The notes: generated from the letters alone by a model not told the origin. Counted from the stretch's first letter, positions 1 to 6,043 are shown. The stretch: 11,665 nt of DNA from an uncultured Ruminococcus sp. (GCA_902762335.1 CACWNZ010000071.1:1-11665); one strand, 5' to 3'. Numbers and translations: made by a program.

Positions 1-261
1 GAAGAAAATAATAAAGAATAATGAATAAATAATAATTGTGGTGGGCGGTGCGTTGCACCGCCATTATAGTAAGCTCTTGGAGAAGGAAAGCTTCATACCG
101 AGAGAAAGCTACAAAAGTGCGGCATATCGGGTACTCTGTTCAGCAGGCACGGAAAGTATGATAGAATGAAAAATTCAAAGCTCATTAAGAATCAGCCGGA
201 AAGCGCAGCTCCCGCTGCGCGGCGGCGTGGATAGCACCATGCGCCTAAAGGCGCCGTGCCG
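1..261. other. Intergenic stretch with short hairpins, no convincing gene
   Basis: No gene is supported here. Three perfect inverted repeats are visible: GGCGGTGC/GCACCGCC at 44-51 and 55-62 (3-nt loop), GCGCAGC/GCTGCGC at 203-209 and 214-220 (4-nt loop), and GCGCC/GGCGC at 241-245 and 250-254 (TAAA loop). None is followed by a T run on either strand, so none is a textbook intrinsic terminator; the first could still end the minus-strand HD-GYP transcript, whose continuation is T-rich but interrupted. Bases 1-21 read as six charged codons and a TAA in frame 1, which could be the tail of a gene outside the window, but this cannot be decided here. Confidence 0.5.
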
Positions 262-386
262 GTAACCGCGAGCATGAACTGATGCCCCAAAAGAAAGCCG
301 CGCCGCGAACATGGCTCCGGCAGCTTGCCGGCGCGAATCGGCACCGGCAGCTTGCCGGCGCGAACATGGCTCCGGCGGCTCGCCGG
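262..386. repeat. Dispersed hairpin repeat, copy A, with three tandem hairpins
   Basis: This block opens with a stretch alignable to 6044-6115 (both start GTAACCG, pass a GCATGAA and reach AAAGCCG-NNN-CGCGAA; here 294-309). It then carries three successive stem-loops with 6-bp arms and a GCT loop: 317-331 and 344-358 (CCGGCA/TGCCGG) and 372-386 (CCGGCG/CGCCGG). The hairpins recur every 27-28 nt, with linkers alternating between GCGAACATGGCT and GCGAATCGGCA. The third differs from the others by two compensating changes, so pairing is kept. The last hairpin ends one base before the HD-GYP stop codon. No T tract follows on either strand. It resembles REP-like palindromic intergenic elements; a role in mRNA 3'-end protection of the HD-GYP transcript is only inference. 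Confidence 0.75.
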
Positions 387-1661
387 TTAGTCGGCGTTGG
401 CTTGGGAGATAGTGGTGATCTTGTCGGAGATGGAGAGGAAGGTGTCCGTGATGACGGGGTCGAACTTTTTGCCGCTCTCGCTCTTTATTATGTCAAAGAC
501 CTCGGAAATAGGCATAGCCGCCTTGTAAACGCGCTTCGCGGCAAGGGCGTCGAAAACGTCCGCAATGGTCATTATGCGGGCGCACAGGGGAATGTCGTCA
601 CCCTTGATGCCGTAGGGATAGCCCGAGCCGTCCCAGCATTCGTGATGATAGAGGGCAACAGCCTTTGCAACGTTGAGAAAATCCTCGTTTTCTATGTCGC
701 CCATAGCCTGCTCTATGATCTTCTTGCCGTTCTTGGTGTGAGCCTTTATCTTGCCGAACTCCTCTTCGGTCAGCTTGCCCGGCTTGAGAAGTATGGCGTC
801 GGGAACGGTTATTTTGCCTATGTCGTGCAGAGGCGCCGAGAGTATGGTGTTTTTTGCATATTGCTTTGTGAGTATATCACTGTATTTGCCCTGATCCATA
901 AGCTCGAATACGAGAGCCTGTACGTATTCGCTCGTGCGCAGAACGTGCTTGCCCGTGTTGCCGTCGCGCGCTTCAATTATGTTGGCAAAGCTTATTATTA
1001 TCTGATTCTGCATACGCTCTATATGGGCTATTTTCTCGTCTACGCTCACGTCAAGCTCACTGCGCTTGTTGTCTATTGAGGTTACTACCCTGCCCGAGTA
1101 GATCGCGGTCGCAAGCAGGCTGGTTATGCAGTTGACTATCAGCAGGCTCTTGTTTATCCGGTCGGGCAGATCGTAGGGGGATTCGTAGTCGGCAAAATAT
1201 ACTAAAAGAAATATAAAGGTCAGCGCCGAAAGAACGGTTATGGTATTTCGCGCGATCTTTATCATAAGCCCCTTTTTGCTGATGAAAACCGACAGGAACA
1301 TGAGGGGTATCATCAGATACTGAAAGCCCGGGTCAAGACCGAAAAGCGCGACGGAGCATATCTGGTGCAGAAACAGCTCGCCTATAGTCAGCAGGGTGCA
1401 GGGCAGCCACGAGCCCTTGAAATGCTTGAGAAGTATAACGAAGGTCGCATAGAACAGCACACCGACGAAATCGAATATCTGAAGAATGACGATATTATAA
1501 AACGAGAACGTAATAAGATAGCCCGTATGCAGAACGAGACAGATAAGGAAAAACATATTGAGCGGGGCAGAGAACGAAGCAAAGGCGGCGTAGTCCTTGT
1601 CGTTGTTATATGAGGGCGTGCCGACGAAAAAATCGGTAAAGCGGTTTTTTGTTGTGTTCAT
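387..1661 (-). CDS. Membrane HD-GYP domain protein, predicted cyclic-di-GMP phosphodiesterase
   Basis: Predicted 424-residue membrane protein. The N-terminal half (about residues 33-195) is hydrophobic with roughly six membrane segments and resembles no sensor domain I can name. The C-terminal half (about 225-415) is an HD-GYP domain with HDIGK (His279, Asp280), a KPGKLTEEEF segment, HHECWDGSGYP (His339-Pro349, so the GYP signature is intact) and ADVFDAL. HD-GYP enzymes hydrolyse cyclic-di-GMP; with all visible metal motifs present, activity is likely, and the membrane part may sense a signal. The ATG at 1661 is preferred because the promoter at 1723-1751 lies downstream of any longer in-frame start. 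The ribosome site is weak (an AGAGAGTGG-like stretch). It is transcribed divergently from the deacetylase, and its stop abuts a hairpin repeat. No diguanylate cyclase is seen in the window. Confidence 0.92.
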   Translation of the reverse strand: MNTTKNRFTDFFVGTPSYNNDKDYAAFASFSAPLNMFFLICLVLHTGYLITFSFYNIVILQIFDFVGVLFYATFVILLKHFKGSWLPCTLLTIGELFLHQICSVALFGLDPGFQYLMIPLMFLSVFISKKGLMIKIARNTITVLSALTFIFLLVYFADYESPYDLPDRINKSLLIVNCITSLLATAIYSGRVVTSIDNKRSELDVSVDEKIAHIERMQNQIIISFANIIEARDGNTGKHVLRTSEYVQALVFELMDQGKYSDILTKQYAKNTILSAPLHDIGKITVPDAILLKPGKLTEEEFGKIKAHTKNGKKIIEQAMGDIENEDFLNVAKAVALYHHECWDGSGYPYGIKGDDIPLCARIMTIADVFDALAAKRVYKAAMPISEVFDIIKSESGKKFDPVITDTFLSISDKITTISQANAD

Positions 1662-1722
1662 ATCAGACCACTCTCTAATCTTAAGTAAATATCGGTGCAA
1701 TATTATCGCATTGTTATGTATT

Positions 1723-1751
1723 ATCATAACATATTTTTCTTGCAATGGCAA
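1723..1751 (-). promoter_or_regulatory. Sigma-A-type promoter of the HD-GYP gene
   Basis: On the minus strand TTGCCA (1751-1746) is followed after exactly 17 nt by TATGAT (1728-1723), with a TG dinucleotide one base upstream making an extended -10. It lies 62 nt upstream of the ATG at 1661, which supports that start. Seen directly by motif match; activity is inferred. Confidence 0.75.
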
Positions 1752-1770
1752 TATAAATTGTGTATATCAT
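1740..1770 (+). promoter_or_regulatory. Weak promoter candidate for the deacetylase
   Basis: TTGCAA (1740-1745) could be a -35 box, with TATATC (1763-1768, 17-nt spacing) or TATCAT (1765-1770, 19-nt spacing) as -10. The -35 is adjacent to the -35 of the divergent HD-GYP promoter, and together they form the small palindrome TTGCaatgGCAA at 1740-1751. The match is weaker than on the other strand. Confidence 0.4.
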
Positions 1771-1792
1771 AAAATAATTTCGGGTGAGAATC

Positions 1793-2641
1793 ATGTATAT
1801 CGGAATAAAGCTGAACAGGCTCAGGCTTTCCGTAATATCCGCAGCGCTTGCGGCCGCTGCGGCGCTGTGCGTTATCGTGCCGTGTATTTCGGGCGAAACC
1901 GGAGACAGCCCGCCCGTGCTTTACACTGTAATGTACCACGGCTTTACGAAAAATCCCGACCGTCAGAACGACTATATGATAGACCCCGCCTTTCTTGAGG
2001 AGGACCTTGAATATCTGCGCGACAACGGCTATGAGACTGTGACTGTCAGCGATCTTGAAAGCTACTTTTCAAAGGGTACGCCGCTTCCGCAGAAGCCCGT
2101 GATGCTGACCTTTGACGACGGCTACTACAGCAATTATCTCTATGCCTTTCCCTTGCTTAGAAAATACGGCTTCAAGGCGATGCTCTCACCTATAGGCAAG
2201 GCGTGCGCCGATGAAAAAAACGGCAGACAAAATGAGTTCTATTCACAATGTACCATGGAGCAGCTTAAGGGAATGTTCGGCTCGGGGATATTCGAGCCGG
2301 CATATCACAGCTACGACCTGCACTGCATTTCGGACGGCGTACAGGGTGTGCAGAAGAAAAACGGAGAGACGGAGAATGAATACTCCGCGCGGCTCAGGCG
2401 GGATATAGAAGCCTTCCGCAGTCTCATGCATGACGGGGCAAACGCGCAGGTGAGCTGTTTTACCTATCCCTTCGGCGCAAAAAGCGAGGGGACAGAGAAA
2501 ATAATACGCGAGGAGGGCTTTACCGCCGCTATGGACTGCGAGGAGAAGCCCACGGCGCTGTCATCGCCGGAGGAACTGTACCATATTCATCGTTATCTTC
2601 GGCCGAACGGGGGAACGCTTAAGGAGATAATGAAAATATAG
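1793..2641 (+). CDS. Polysaccharide deacetylase (NodB/CE4 family), membrane-anchored or exported
   Basis: Predicted 282-residue protein. Residues about 10-30 form a hydrophobic, alanine-rich segment after a basic start, so it is an exported or membrane-anchored enzyme. The NodB fold shows its motifs in order: TFDDGYYSN (about 106-114; Asp108 and Asp109, catalytic base and metal ligand), HSYDLH (172-177, metal-binding histidines in the H-S/T-Y-D/N-L-H form) and FTYPFG (223-228), with a late HRYLRP that may supply another active-site His. CE4 enzymes remove N-acetyl groups from GlcNAc or MurNAc in glycans; peptidoglycan is the likely substrate given the amidase 75 nt downstream, though a surface polysaccharide is possible. 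An in-frame GTG lies at 1784, but the ATG at 1793 is preferred with a poor GGGTGAG ribosome site just before it; the exact start is uncertain. Confidence 0.9.
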   Translation: MYIGIKLNRLRLSVISAALAAAAALCVIVPCISGETGDSPPVLYTVMYHGFTKNPDRQNDYMIDPAFLEEDLEYLRDNGYETVTVSDLESYFSKGTPLPQKPVMLTFDDGYYSNYLYAFPLLRKYGFKAMLSPIGKACADEKNGRQNEFYSQCTMEQLKGMFGSGIFEPAYHSYDLHCISDGVQGVQKKNGETENEYSARLRRDIEAFRSLMHDGANAQVSCFTYPFGAKSEGTEKIIREEGFTAAMDCEEKPTALSSPEELYHIHRYLRPNGGTLKEIMKI

Positions 2642-2716
2642 GTGAGAGTAAAAATAATAACAGCGCATAACGATAACGGCGGCTCGCCGTATCGGCAGTA
2701 CAGGGAGGAGATCGTA

Positions 2717-3256
2717 ATGGCTGACGTTTTTTTAAGTCCGTCCACACAGGAGTATAACGAATACTACGACGGAGGCGGCAACGAGGAATACTACATGAAT
2801 ATCATCACCGATGAGCTGATACCGTACCTTGAGGCTATGGGGATCTCATACGGCAGGAACGATCCCGCGGGCACGTTTGTCGACTCTATCAGAAAGTCCA
2901 ATTCGGGCGACTATGCCCTGCACCTTGCCCTGCACTCAAACGCTTCTCCGCCGCAGAGCGCAGGTAAAACAAGAGGCGTGCAGGTGTATTATTATCCGTA
3001 CAGCACCAAGGGCAGGCGCGCCGCAGAGATATTCGCAGAAAAGCTGAGGGAGATATATCCCCTGCCCGAAAAGGTAAAAACGGTGCCGACGACCTCTCTC
3101 GGTGAAATAGTGAGAACAAAGGCGCCTGCCGTACTGATAGAGCTTGCATATCATGACAATCCCGACGATGCCGAATGGATACGCGACAACATCAATGAGA
3201 CAGCTCAGCTCCTTGCTCTCGGTACAAAGGAAATACTTGAGACCGAAAACGAATGA
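2717..3256 (+). CDS. N-acetylmuramoyl-L-alanine amidase (Amidase_3-like), 179 residues
   Basis: Single-domain hydrolase predicted to cut the bond between N-acetylmuramic acid and the stem peptide. It starts with the LSPSTQEYN segment and then NEE (residues 22-24, one Glu being a likely zinc ligand), LHLALHSNA (His73, zinc ligand), GVQVYYYP and LIELAYHDN (Glu142, catalytic). The first zinc-binding His of classical Amidase_3 proteins (GHGG motif) is absent; from memory, the SPSTQ subgroup in Clostridia commonly has Tyr or Phe at this place, so this is probably a subgroup trait, not damage. No signal peptide is visible, so export must be non-classical or the enzyme acts on internal or recycled wall material. 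The ATG at 2717 is preferred over the upstream in-frame GTG at 2642 because GGGAGGAG stands at 2703-2710. Probably co-transcribed with the deacetylase. Confidence 0.85.
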   Translation: MADVFLSPSTQEYNEYYDGGGNEEYYMNIITDELIPYLEAMGISYGRNDPAGTFVDSIRKSNSGDYALHLALHSNASPPQSAGKTRGVQVYYYPYSTKGRRAAEIFAEKLREIYPLPEKVKTVPTTSLGEIVRTKAPAVLIELAYHDNPDDAEWIRDNINETAQLLALGTKEILETENE

Positions 3257-3313
3257 TCTTCACCGCCGTACACTTTTTGACACGGTCATTGTCGGAAGAA
3301 TACAGAATGGCTC

Positions 3314-3342
3314 TTTACAATGAGAAAAATTTATGATATATT
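3314..3342 (+). promoter_or_regulatory. Promoter of the perR-rubrerythrin unit
   Basis: TTTACA (3314-3319), a 17-nt spacer and TATATT (3337-3342), with TG one base before the -10, make a good extended sigma-A promoter. The leader to the perR ATG is about 100 nt. The AT-rich stretch at 3331-3346 is a loose, imperfect inverted repeat that could be a Fur/PerR-type operator allowing autoregulation, but the symmetry is poor (about 10 of 16 positions), so the operator is only suggested. Confidence 0.7.
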
Positions 3343-3452
3343 AATAGAAAGATCTACAGGAGGCGGAACGAGCAGCACTGATAAGACAGATCGCTGCTTT
3401 GCGCCCCGTGCGGTCAGGCACCTGAAAATCTGCTTATCCCGGAGGCGTTAAT

Positions 3453-3851
3453 ATGGGTGAGAAAAGAAATTTCAGCGCCAAGAGAGAGGCAATATACGAG
3501 GCGATAGCCGGAATGAAGTCCCACCCGTCTGCCGAACAGGTGTACGAAAGGCTCAGGGACGATATTCCCGACCTCAGTCTCGGCACAGTTTACAGAAACG
3601 TCGCTCTGTTCAGGAAAAGCGGAAGGATAAAGTCTGTCGGTGTGTGGGGCGGTCACGAACGCTTCGATGCCGAGCTTTCTGACCATGCTCATTTCGTATG
3701 CACGGGCTGTTATGAGATAAGAGATATTTTTCTTACCGACAGCAGCCTTGAAAAAAGCCTTGTTTCGCAGCTTGAGAGTGAAGGCTGTACGGTGACCTCA
3801 AGCAGTCTCGTTTTCTGCGGTCTGTGCGAAAGGTGCAAAGGCAGGCAGTGA
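3453..3851 (+). CDS. perR: Fur-family regulator, PerR type
   Basis: 132-residue metal-dependent repressor. The N-terminal winged helix includes HPSAEQVYERL and a LGTVYRN recognition helix (about 43-49). The regulatory metal site matches PerR residue for residue: His24, Asp72 (in RFD), His78, His80 and Asp91 (IRD); PerR has Asp where Fur proteins usually have Glu at this last position. The structural zinc site is CTGC (Cys83, Cys86) plus Cys125 and Cys128 near the end; Cys122 is an extra cysteine. PerR proteins sense hydrogen peroxide by iron-catalysed oxidation of the metal-binding histidines and then release peroxide-defence genes. The start has GGAGG at 3441-3445. The reverse rubrerythrin 60 nt downstream is a classical PerR target, which supports this assignment. 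Binding to its own promoter is likely but not shown. Confidence 0.88.
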   Translation: MGEKRNFSAKREAIYEAIAGMKSHPSAEQVYERLRDDIPDLSLGTVYRNVALFRKSGRIKSVGVWGGHERFDAELSDHAHFVCTGCYEIRDIFLTDSSLEKSLVSQLESEGCTVTSSSLVFCGLCERCKGRQ

Positions 3852-3911
3852 TCAGGAATGTCGATGCCCGCAGGGTATCTGATATATAATAAACACGGAG
3901 GTTAGAAAAAA

Positions 3912-4457
3912 ATGAAAAAGTTTGTATGTACTGTATGCGGCTACGTTTATGAGGGTGCGGAGGCTCCCGAGCAGTGCCCTGTATGTAAGGCACCGAAGGA
4001 AAAATTCAAGGAGAGCATATCCGACGGCTCTTTCGCTACCTATCATGAGGTAGGCGTTGCCAAGGGCGTAGATCCCGAGATCTACAAGGAGCTCGTATCC
4101 AACTTCAACGGAGAGTGCAGCGAGGTAGGTATGTATCTTGCAATGGCAAGACAGGCAGACCGCGAGGGCTACCCCGAGATAGCCGCTGCCTTTACGAAGT
4201 ATGCCTTTGAGGAGGCAGAGCACGCTGCAAAGTTTGCCGAGCTTTTAGGCGAGGTGCTTACTTCATCTACGAAGAAGAATCTTCAGATGCGCGTAGATGC
4301 CGAGACAGGCGCGTGCGAAGGCAAGTTTGAGCTTGCTAAAAAGGCAAAGGCTCAGAATCTTGACGCTATACATGACACCGTTCACGAAATGGCAAAGGAC
4401 GAGGCTCGTCACGGCGCAGGCTTTGCGGGACTTCTCAAGAGATATTTCGGCGAGTGA
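3912..4457 (+). CDS. Reverse rubrerythrin (rubredoxin domain first)
   Basis: 181-residue non-haem iron protein that reduces hydrogen peroxide, and in anaerobes also serves oxygen reduction, with electrons from NAD(P)H oxidoreductases. The rubredoxin-type iron site is N-terminal (Cys6, Cys9, Cys22, Cys25 in CTVCG and CPVC), followed by a four-helix ferritin-like domain with di-iron motifs including ECSE, EEAEH (100-104) and DEARH (163-167). Classical rubrerythrins have the reverse order, hence reverse rubrerythrin, a form typical of Clostridia and often PerR-controlled. It has a GGAGG ribosome site about 10 nt before the ATG. A TATAAT at 3885-3890 lacks a clear -35, so transcription from the perR promoter is more likely, with a possible second start. 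No strong terminator follows; a weak stem (4518-4524 with 4530-4536) lies downstream. Confidence 0.93.
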   Translation: MKKFVCTVCGYVYEGAEAPEQCPVCKAPKEKFKESISDGSFATYHEVGVAKGVDPEIYKELVSNFNGECSEVGMYLAMARQADREGYPEIAAAFTKYAFEEAEHAAKFAELLGEVLTSSTKKNLQMRVDAETGACEGKFELAKKAKAQNLDAIHDTVHEMAKDEARHGAGFAGLLKRYFGE

Positions 4458-4535
4458 GTGTGTGACCGCGCCGGACGTGTTTAGAATGCATAAACTTCTG
4501 TCAGATCCTTCCGCGTCGCGCTCCACAGGGGAGTG

Positions 4536-4638
4536 CTTTGGCTGCTGCAGCACACGTCTGTAGTTTTGCTGCTAAAAGCCGCAGCGCGAATCGGGTGTGC
4601 AGGCTCTGCCCTGCACGTCTATAGATTTTGCTTAAAGC
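4536..4638. repeat. Two imperfect ~61-nt tandem units containing dispersed-repeat core (copy B)
   Basis: CACGTCT-N-TAG-N-TTTTGCT followed by TAAAGC occurs twice, at 4553-4579 (with small insertions) and 4614-4638, 61 nt apart. Each copy is preceded by an inverted repeat starting GTGC and ending GCAC (first weak, about 4534-4554; second perfect, GTGCAGG 4597-4603 with CCTGCAC 4610-4616). The space between holds AAAGCCGCAGCGCGAATCGG (4575-4594), the same core as at 294 and 6079. The second copy ends directly at the ribosome site of the DUF4177-like gene. The remaining bases from 4458 to 4535 hold only a weak stem. Confidence 0.6.
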
Positions 4639-4652
4639 AGGAGGATATCATA

Positions 4653-4840
4653 ATGAAAAATACGAATGCGTTGCGTTCAATTCAGCAGGCGAAGGTCTGA
4701 TCAACCCCGGATTTGAAGATCATCGTGCTGTCATTGACGAATACGCTGCAAAGGGATACCGATATGTCGGTTGGTTCCCTTTAAGAAGCGGCAGTATTAC
4801 GGAGGATAAAGTCGATCATATTTTTGAGAAAGACGAATGA
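4653..4840 (+). pseudogene. DUF4177-like small protein with a one-base frameshift just after its start codon
   Basis: A good ribosome site (GCAGGAGG, ending at 4644) points to the ATG at 4653, but that frame gives only 15 codons and stops at 4698-4700. The next frame continues open to 4840 and reads KYECVAFNSAGEGL, then a tail with GYRYVGWFPL, which looks like the short DUF4177 family (strand KYE...V, later a G-Y/W-x-x-V strand). ATG is followed by five A; six would give MKKYECV, a typical start for this family. So one A is missing relative to a natural gene. The frame can also be opened from a TTG at 4628, but it has no ribosome site. Causes could be a mutation, a consensus error in a homopolymer, or slippage used as a switch. 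It is 39 nt upstream of the first YbjN-like gene. Function unknown. Confidence 0.65.
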
Positions 4841-4879
4841 ATTGATTTAGGATGTACAGTTGTTGAAAGGAGAATCATA

Positions 4880-5305
4880 ATGGTTTACAAGATGACAAAA
4901 AAGATCTACGATTGGCTTCAGGAAAACAAGCCGAGCCTCAAGGTGTTCATTGATGAGAGAGAAAAGTCGAGCAATGTATGGCTTCAGTTCGGTATAAAGA
5001 ACGGCGGCTCATACAGGATCCGCTTTATCAGCAGTGACGACGACAATGACGTAAGCGTAAGAGCGTACGCCATAGTGTCTGTAGACAGCGCCAAGAGAAG
5101 CAAGGTGCTTGAGGCGGTCAATTCACTCAATAACGAATATCGTTATGTCAAGTTCGTAATAGATGAGGACAACGACATCAACGTTGAATACGATTTTCCC
5201 GTAAGGGCTGACAACGTTGAGGAGTGCGCTATGGAGATGATATCACGCTTTGTGGATATTATCGATGAGGCTTATCCCACCATCATGCGTGTTATCTTCA
5301 ACTGA
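4880..5305 (+). CDS. YbjN-like small protein, paralog 1
   Basis: 141-residue acidic, soluble protein without signal peptide or membrane segment. The layout (short helix MTKKIYDWLQ, strands with LQFGIKNGG and SYRIRFISSDDDNDVSV, a helix with SAKRSKVLEAVN, then KFVIDEDNDINVEYDFPV and a final helix) is like YbjN-type sensory-transduction regulator domains, but the family call rests on pattern memory only. No catalytic residues are evident; a binding or chaperone-like role is possible. It has AAGGAG at 4867-4872. The gene 120 nt downstream is a paralog with about 25 differences in 141 residues (about 82% identity, counted by hand). Both probably belong to one transcription unit with the broken DUF4177-like gene. 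Confidence 0.85.
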   Translation: MVYKMTKKIYDWLQENKPSLKVFIDEREKSSNVWLQFGIKNGGSYRIRFISSDDDNDVSVRAYAIVSVDSAKRSKVLEAVNSLNNEYRYVKFVIDEDNDINVEYDFPVRADNVEECAMEMISRFVDIIDEAYPTIMRVIFN

Positions 5306-5319
5306 TACTATTACCGTAC

Positions 5320-5404
5320 CGGTGCAGAGTATGCTGTAAAGCCGTATCCGAGGCGTAAAACAACGGCTCATAATGAGCCTGAGGGCATATTCTGCGCCGT
5401 TTTT
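5320..5404 (+). terminator. Long-stem terminator/attenuator-like fold between the paralogs
   Basis: Bases 5320-5334 pair with 5385-5399 in a continuous 15-bp stem including two G-U pairs, followed by TTTTT (5400-5404), as expected of an intrinsic terminator. The 50-nt apical region is structured: GGCTCA (5365-5370) pairs with TGAGCC (5374-5379), while AGCCG (5340-5344) can instead pair with CGGCT (5364-5368), and the two inner stems exclude each other. It ends 8 nt before the ribosome site of paralog 2 and could limit its transcription. The long loop is unusual for a plain terminator. Confidence 0.55.
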
Positions 5405-5425
5405 CGGAATGAAAGGGGAATTATA

Positions 5426-5851
5426 ATGATCTACAAGATGACGAAAAATATCTACGATTGGTTTCAGGTAAATAAGCCCGATCTCAAGGTATTTATTGAC
5501 GAAGGGGAAAAGACAAGCAACGTATGGCTTCAGTTCGGAATAAAGAACGGCGGCTCGTACAGGGTACGCTTTATAAGCAGTGATGACGACAATGACGTAA
5601 GCGTAAGAGCGTACGCCATAGTGTCTGTAGACAGCGCCAAGAGAAGCAAGGTGCTTGAGGCGATAAATACGGTCAACGACAAATACCGTTATGCCAAGTT
5701 TGTTATTGACGAGGACAATGATATAAACGTAGAATACGATTTTCCCGTAAGATCGAACAACGTTGAAAAATGCGCTTCAGAAATACTGAGCCGCTTCGTC
5801 AATATCATTGATGAGGCATATCCCGTTATAATGCGCGCCGTTTTCGGATGA
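5426..5851 (+). CDS. YbjN-like small protein, paralog 2
   Basis: 141 residues, collinear and the same length as paralog 1 with no gaps. Differences cluster at the two ends; the middle (about residues 31-79) is almost unchanged, and 78 nt (5585-5662) are identical to 5039-5116 even at silent positions, although flanking codons differ silently. That pattern points to duplication followed by gene conversion of the centre. It has AAAGGGG 5412-5418 before the ATG. No signal peptide or membrane segment. The strong terminator 41 nt downstream closes the unit. Function not known; retention of both copies with divergent ends suggests either dosage or different partners. Confidence 0.85.
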   Translation: MIYKMTKNIYDWFQVNKPDLKVFIDEGEKTSNVWLQFGIKNGGSYRVRFISSDDDNDVSVRAYAIVSVDSAKRSKVLEAINTVNDKYRYAKFVIDEDNDINVEYDFPVRSNNVEKCASEILSRFVNIIDEAYPVIMRAVFG

Positions 5852-5891
5852 TCCTGAAAATACTTAATATACGGTCGTTTTACCAAAGAAG

Positions 5892-5915
5892 CGCGCCTTG
5901 TCGGCGCGTTTTTTT
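5892..5915 (+). terminator. Intrinsic terminator after the YbjN-like pair
   Basis: CGCGCC (5892-5897), loop TTGTC, GGCGCG (5903-5908), then seven T (5909-5915). It closes the small-protein unit 40 nt after the last stop. The stretch 5916-6043 shows no gene or strong signal. Confidence 0.9.
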
Positions 5916-6043
5916 GTGGCTCCGCTGTGAACAATCCACTCATGATTGCGGTAGGGCGCAGTGCTTATATGTCGGTGAAAATAATTCCGGGAGTTTTCTG
6001 AATTGTTGTTTATTAAAATTCTACAGTTATGAAATAACGGAAC

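Noticed and set aside
1..21. Possible C-terminal end of an upstream gene (six codons then TAA)
   Set aside because: Six codons cannot be told from chance.
166..234. 22-codon ORF (ATG 166) with TATGAT and TAGAAT just upstream
   Set aside because: No ribosome site, poor -35 matches, and the C-terminal half is read from a hairpin-rich GC stretch.
294..386. CRISPR-like array
   Set aside because: The units are tandem hairpins 27-28 nt apart with almost no spacer, and the linkers are shared; no cas genes are present.
282..1079. 265-codon plus-strand open frame opposite the HD-GYP gene
   Set aside because: It is antisense to a clear HD-GYP domain with a strong promoter, has no ribosome site, and its first part is translated from the tandem hairpins.
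4518..4540. Terminator after rubrerythrin
   Set aside because: The 7-bp stem is followed by only three T, too weak to call.
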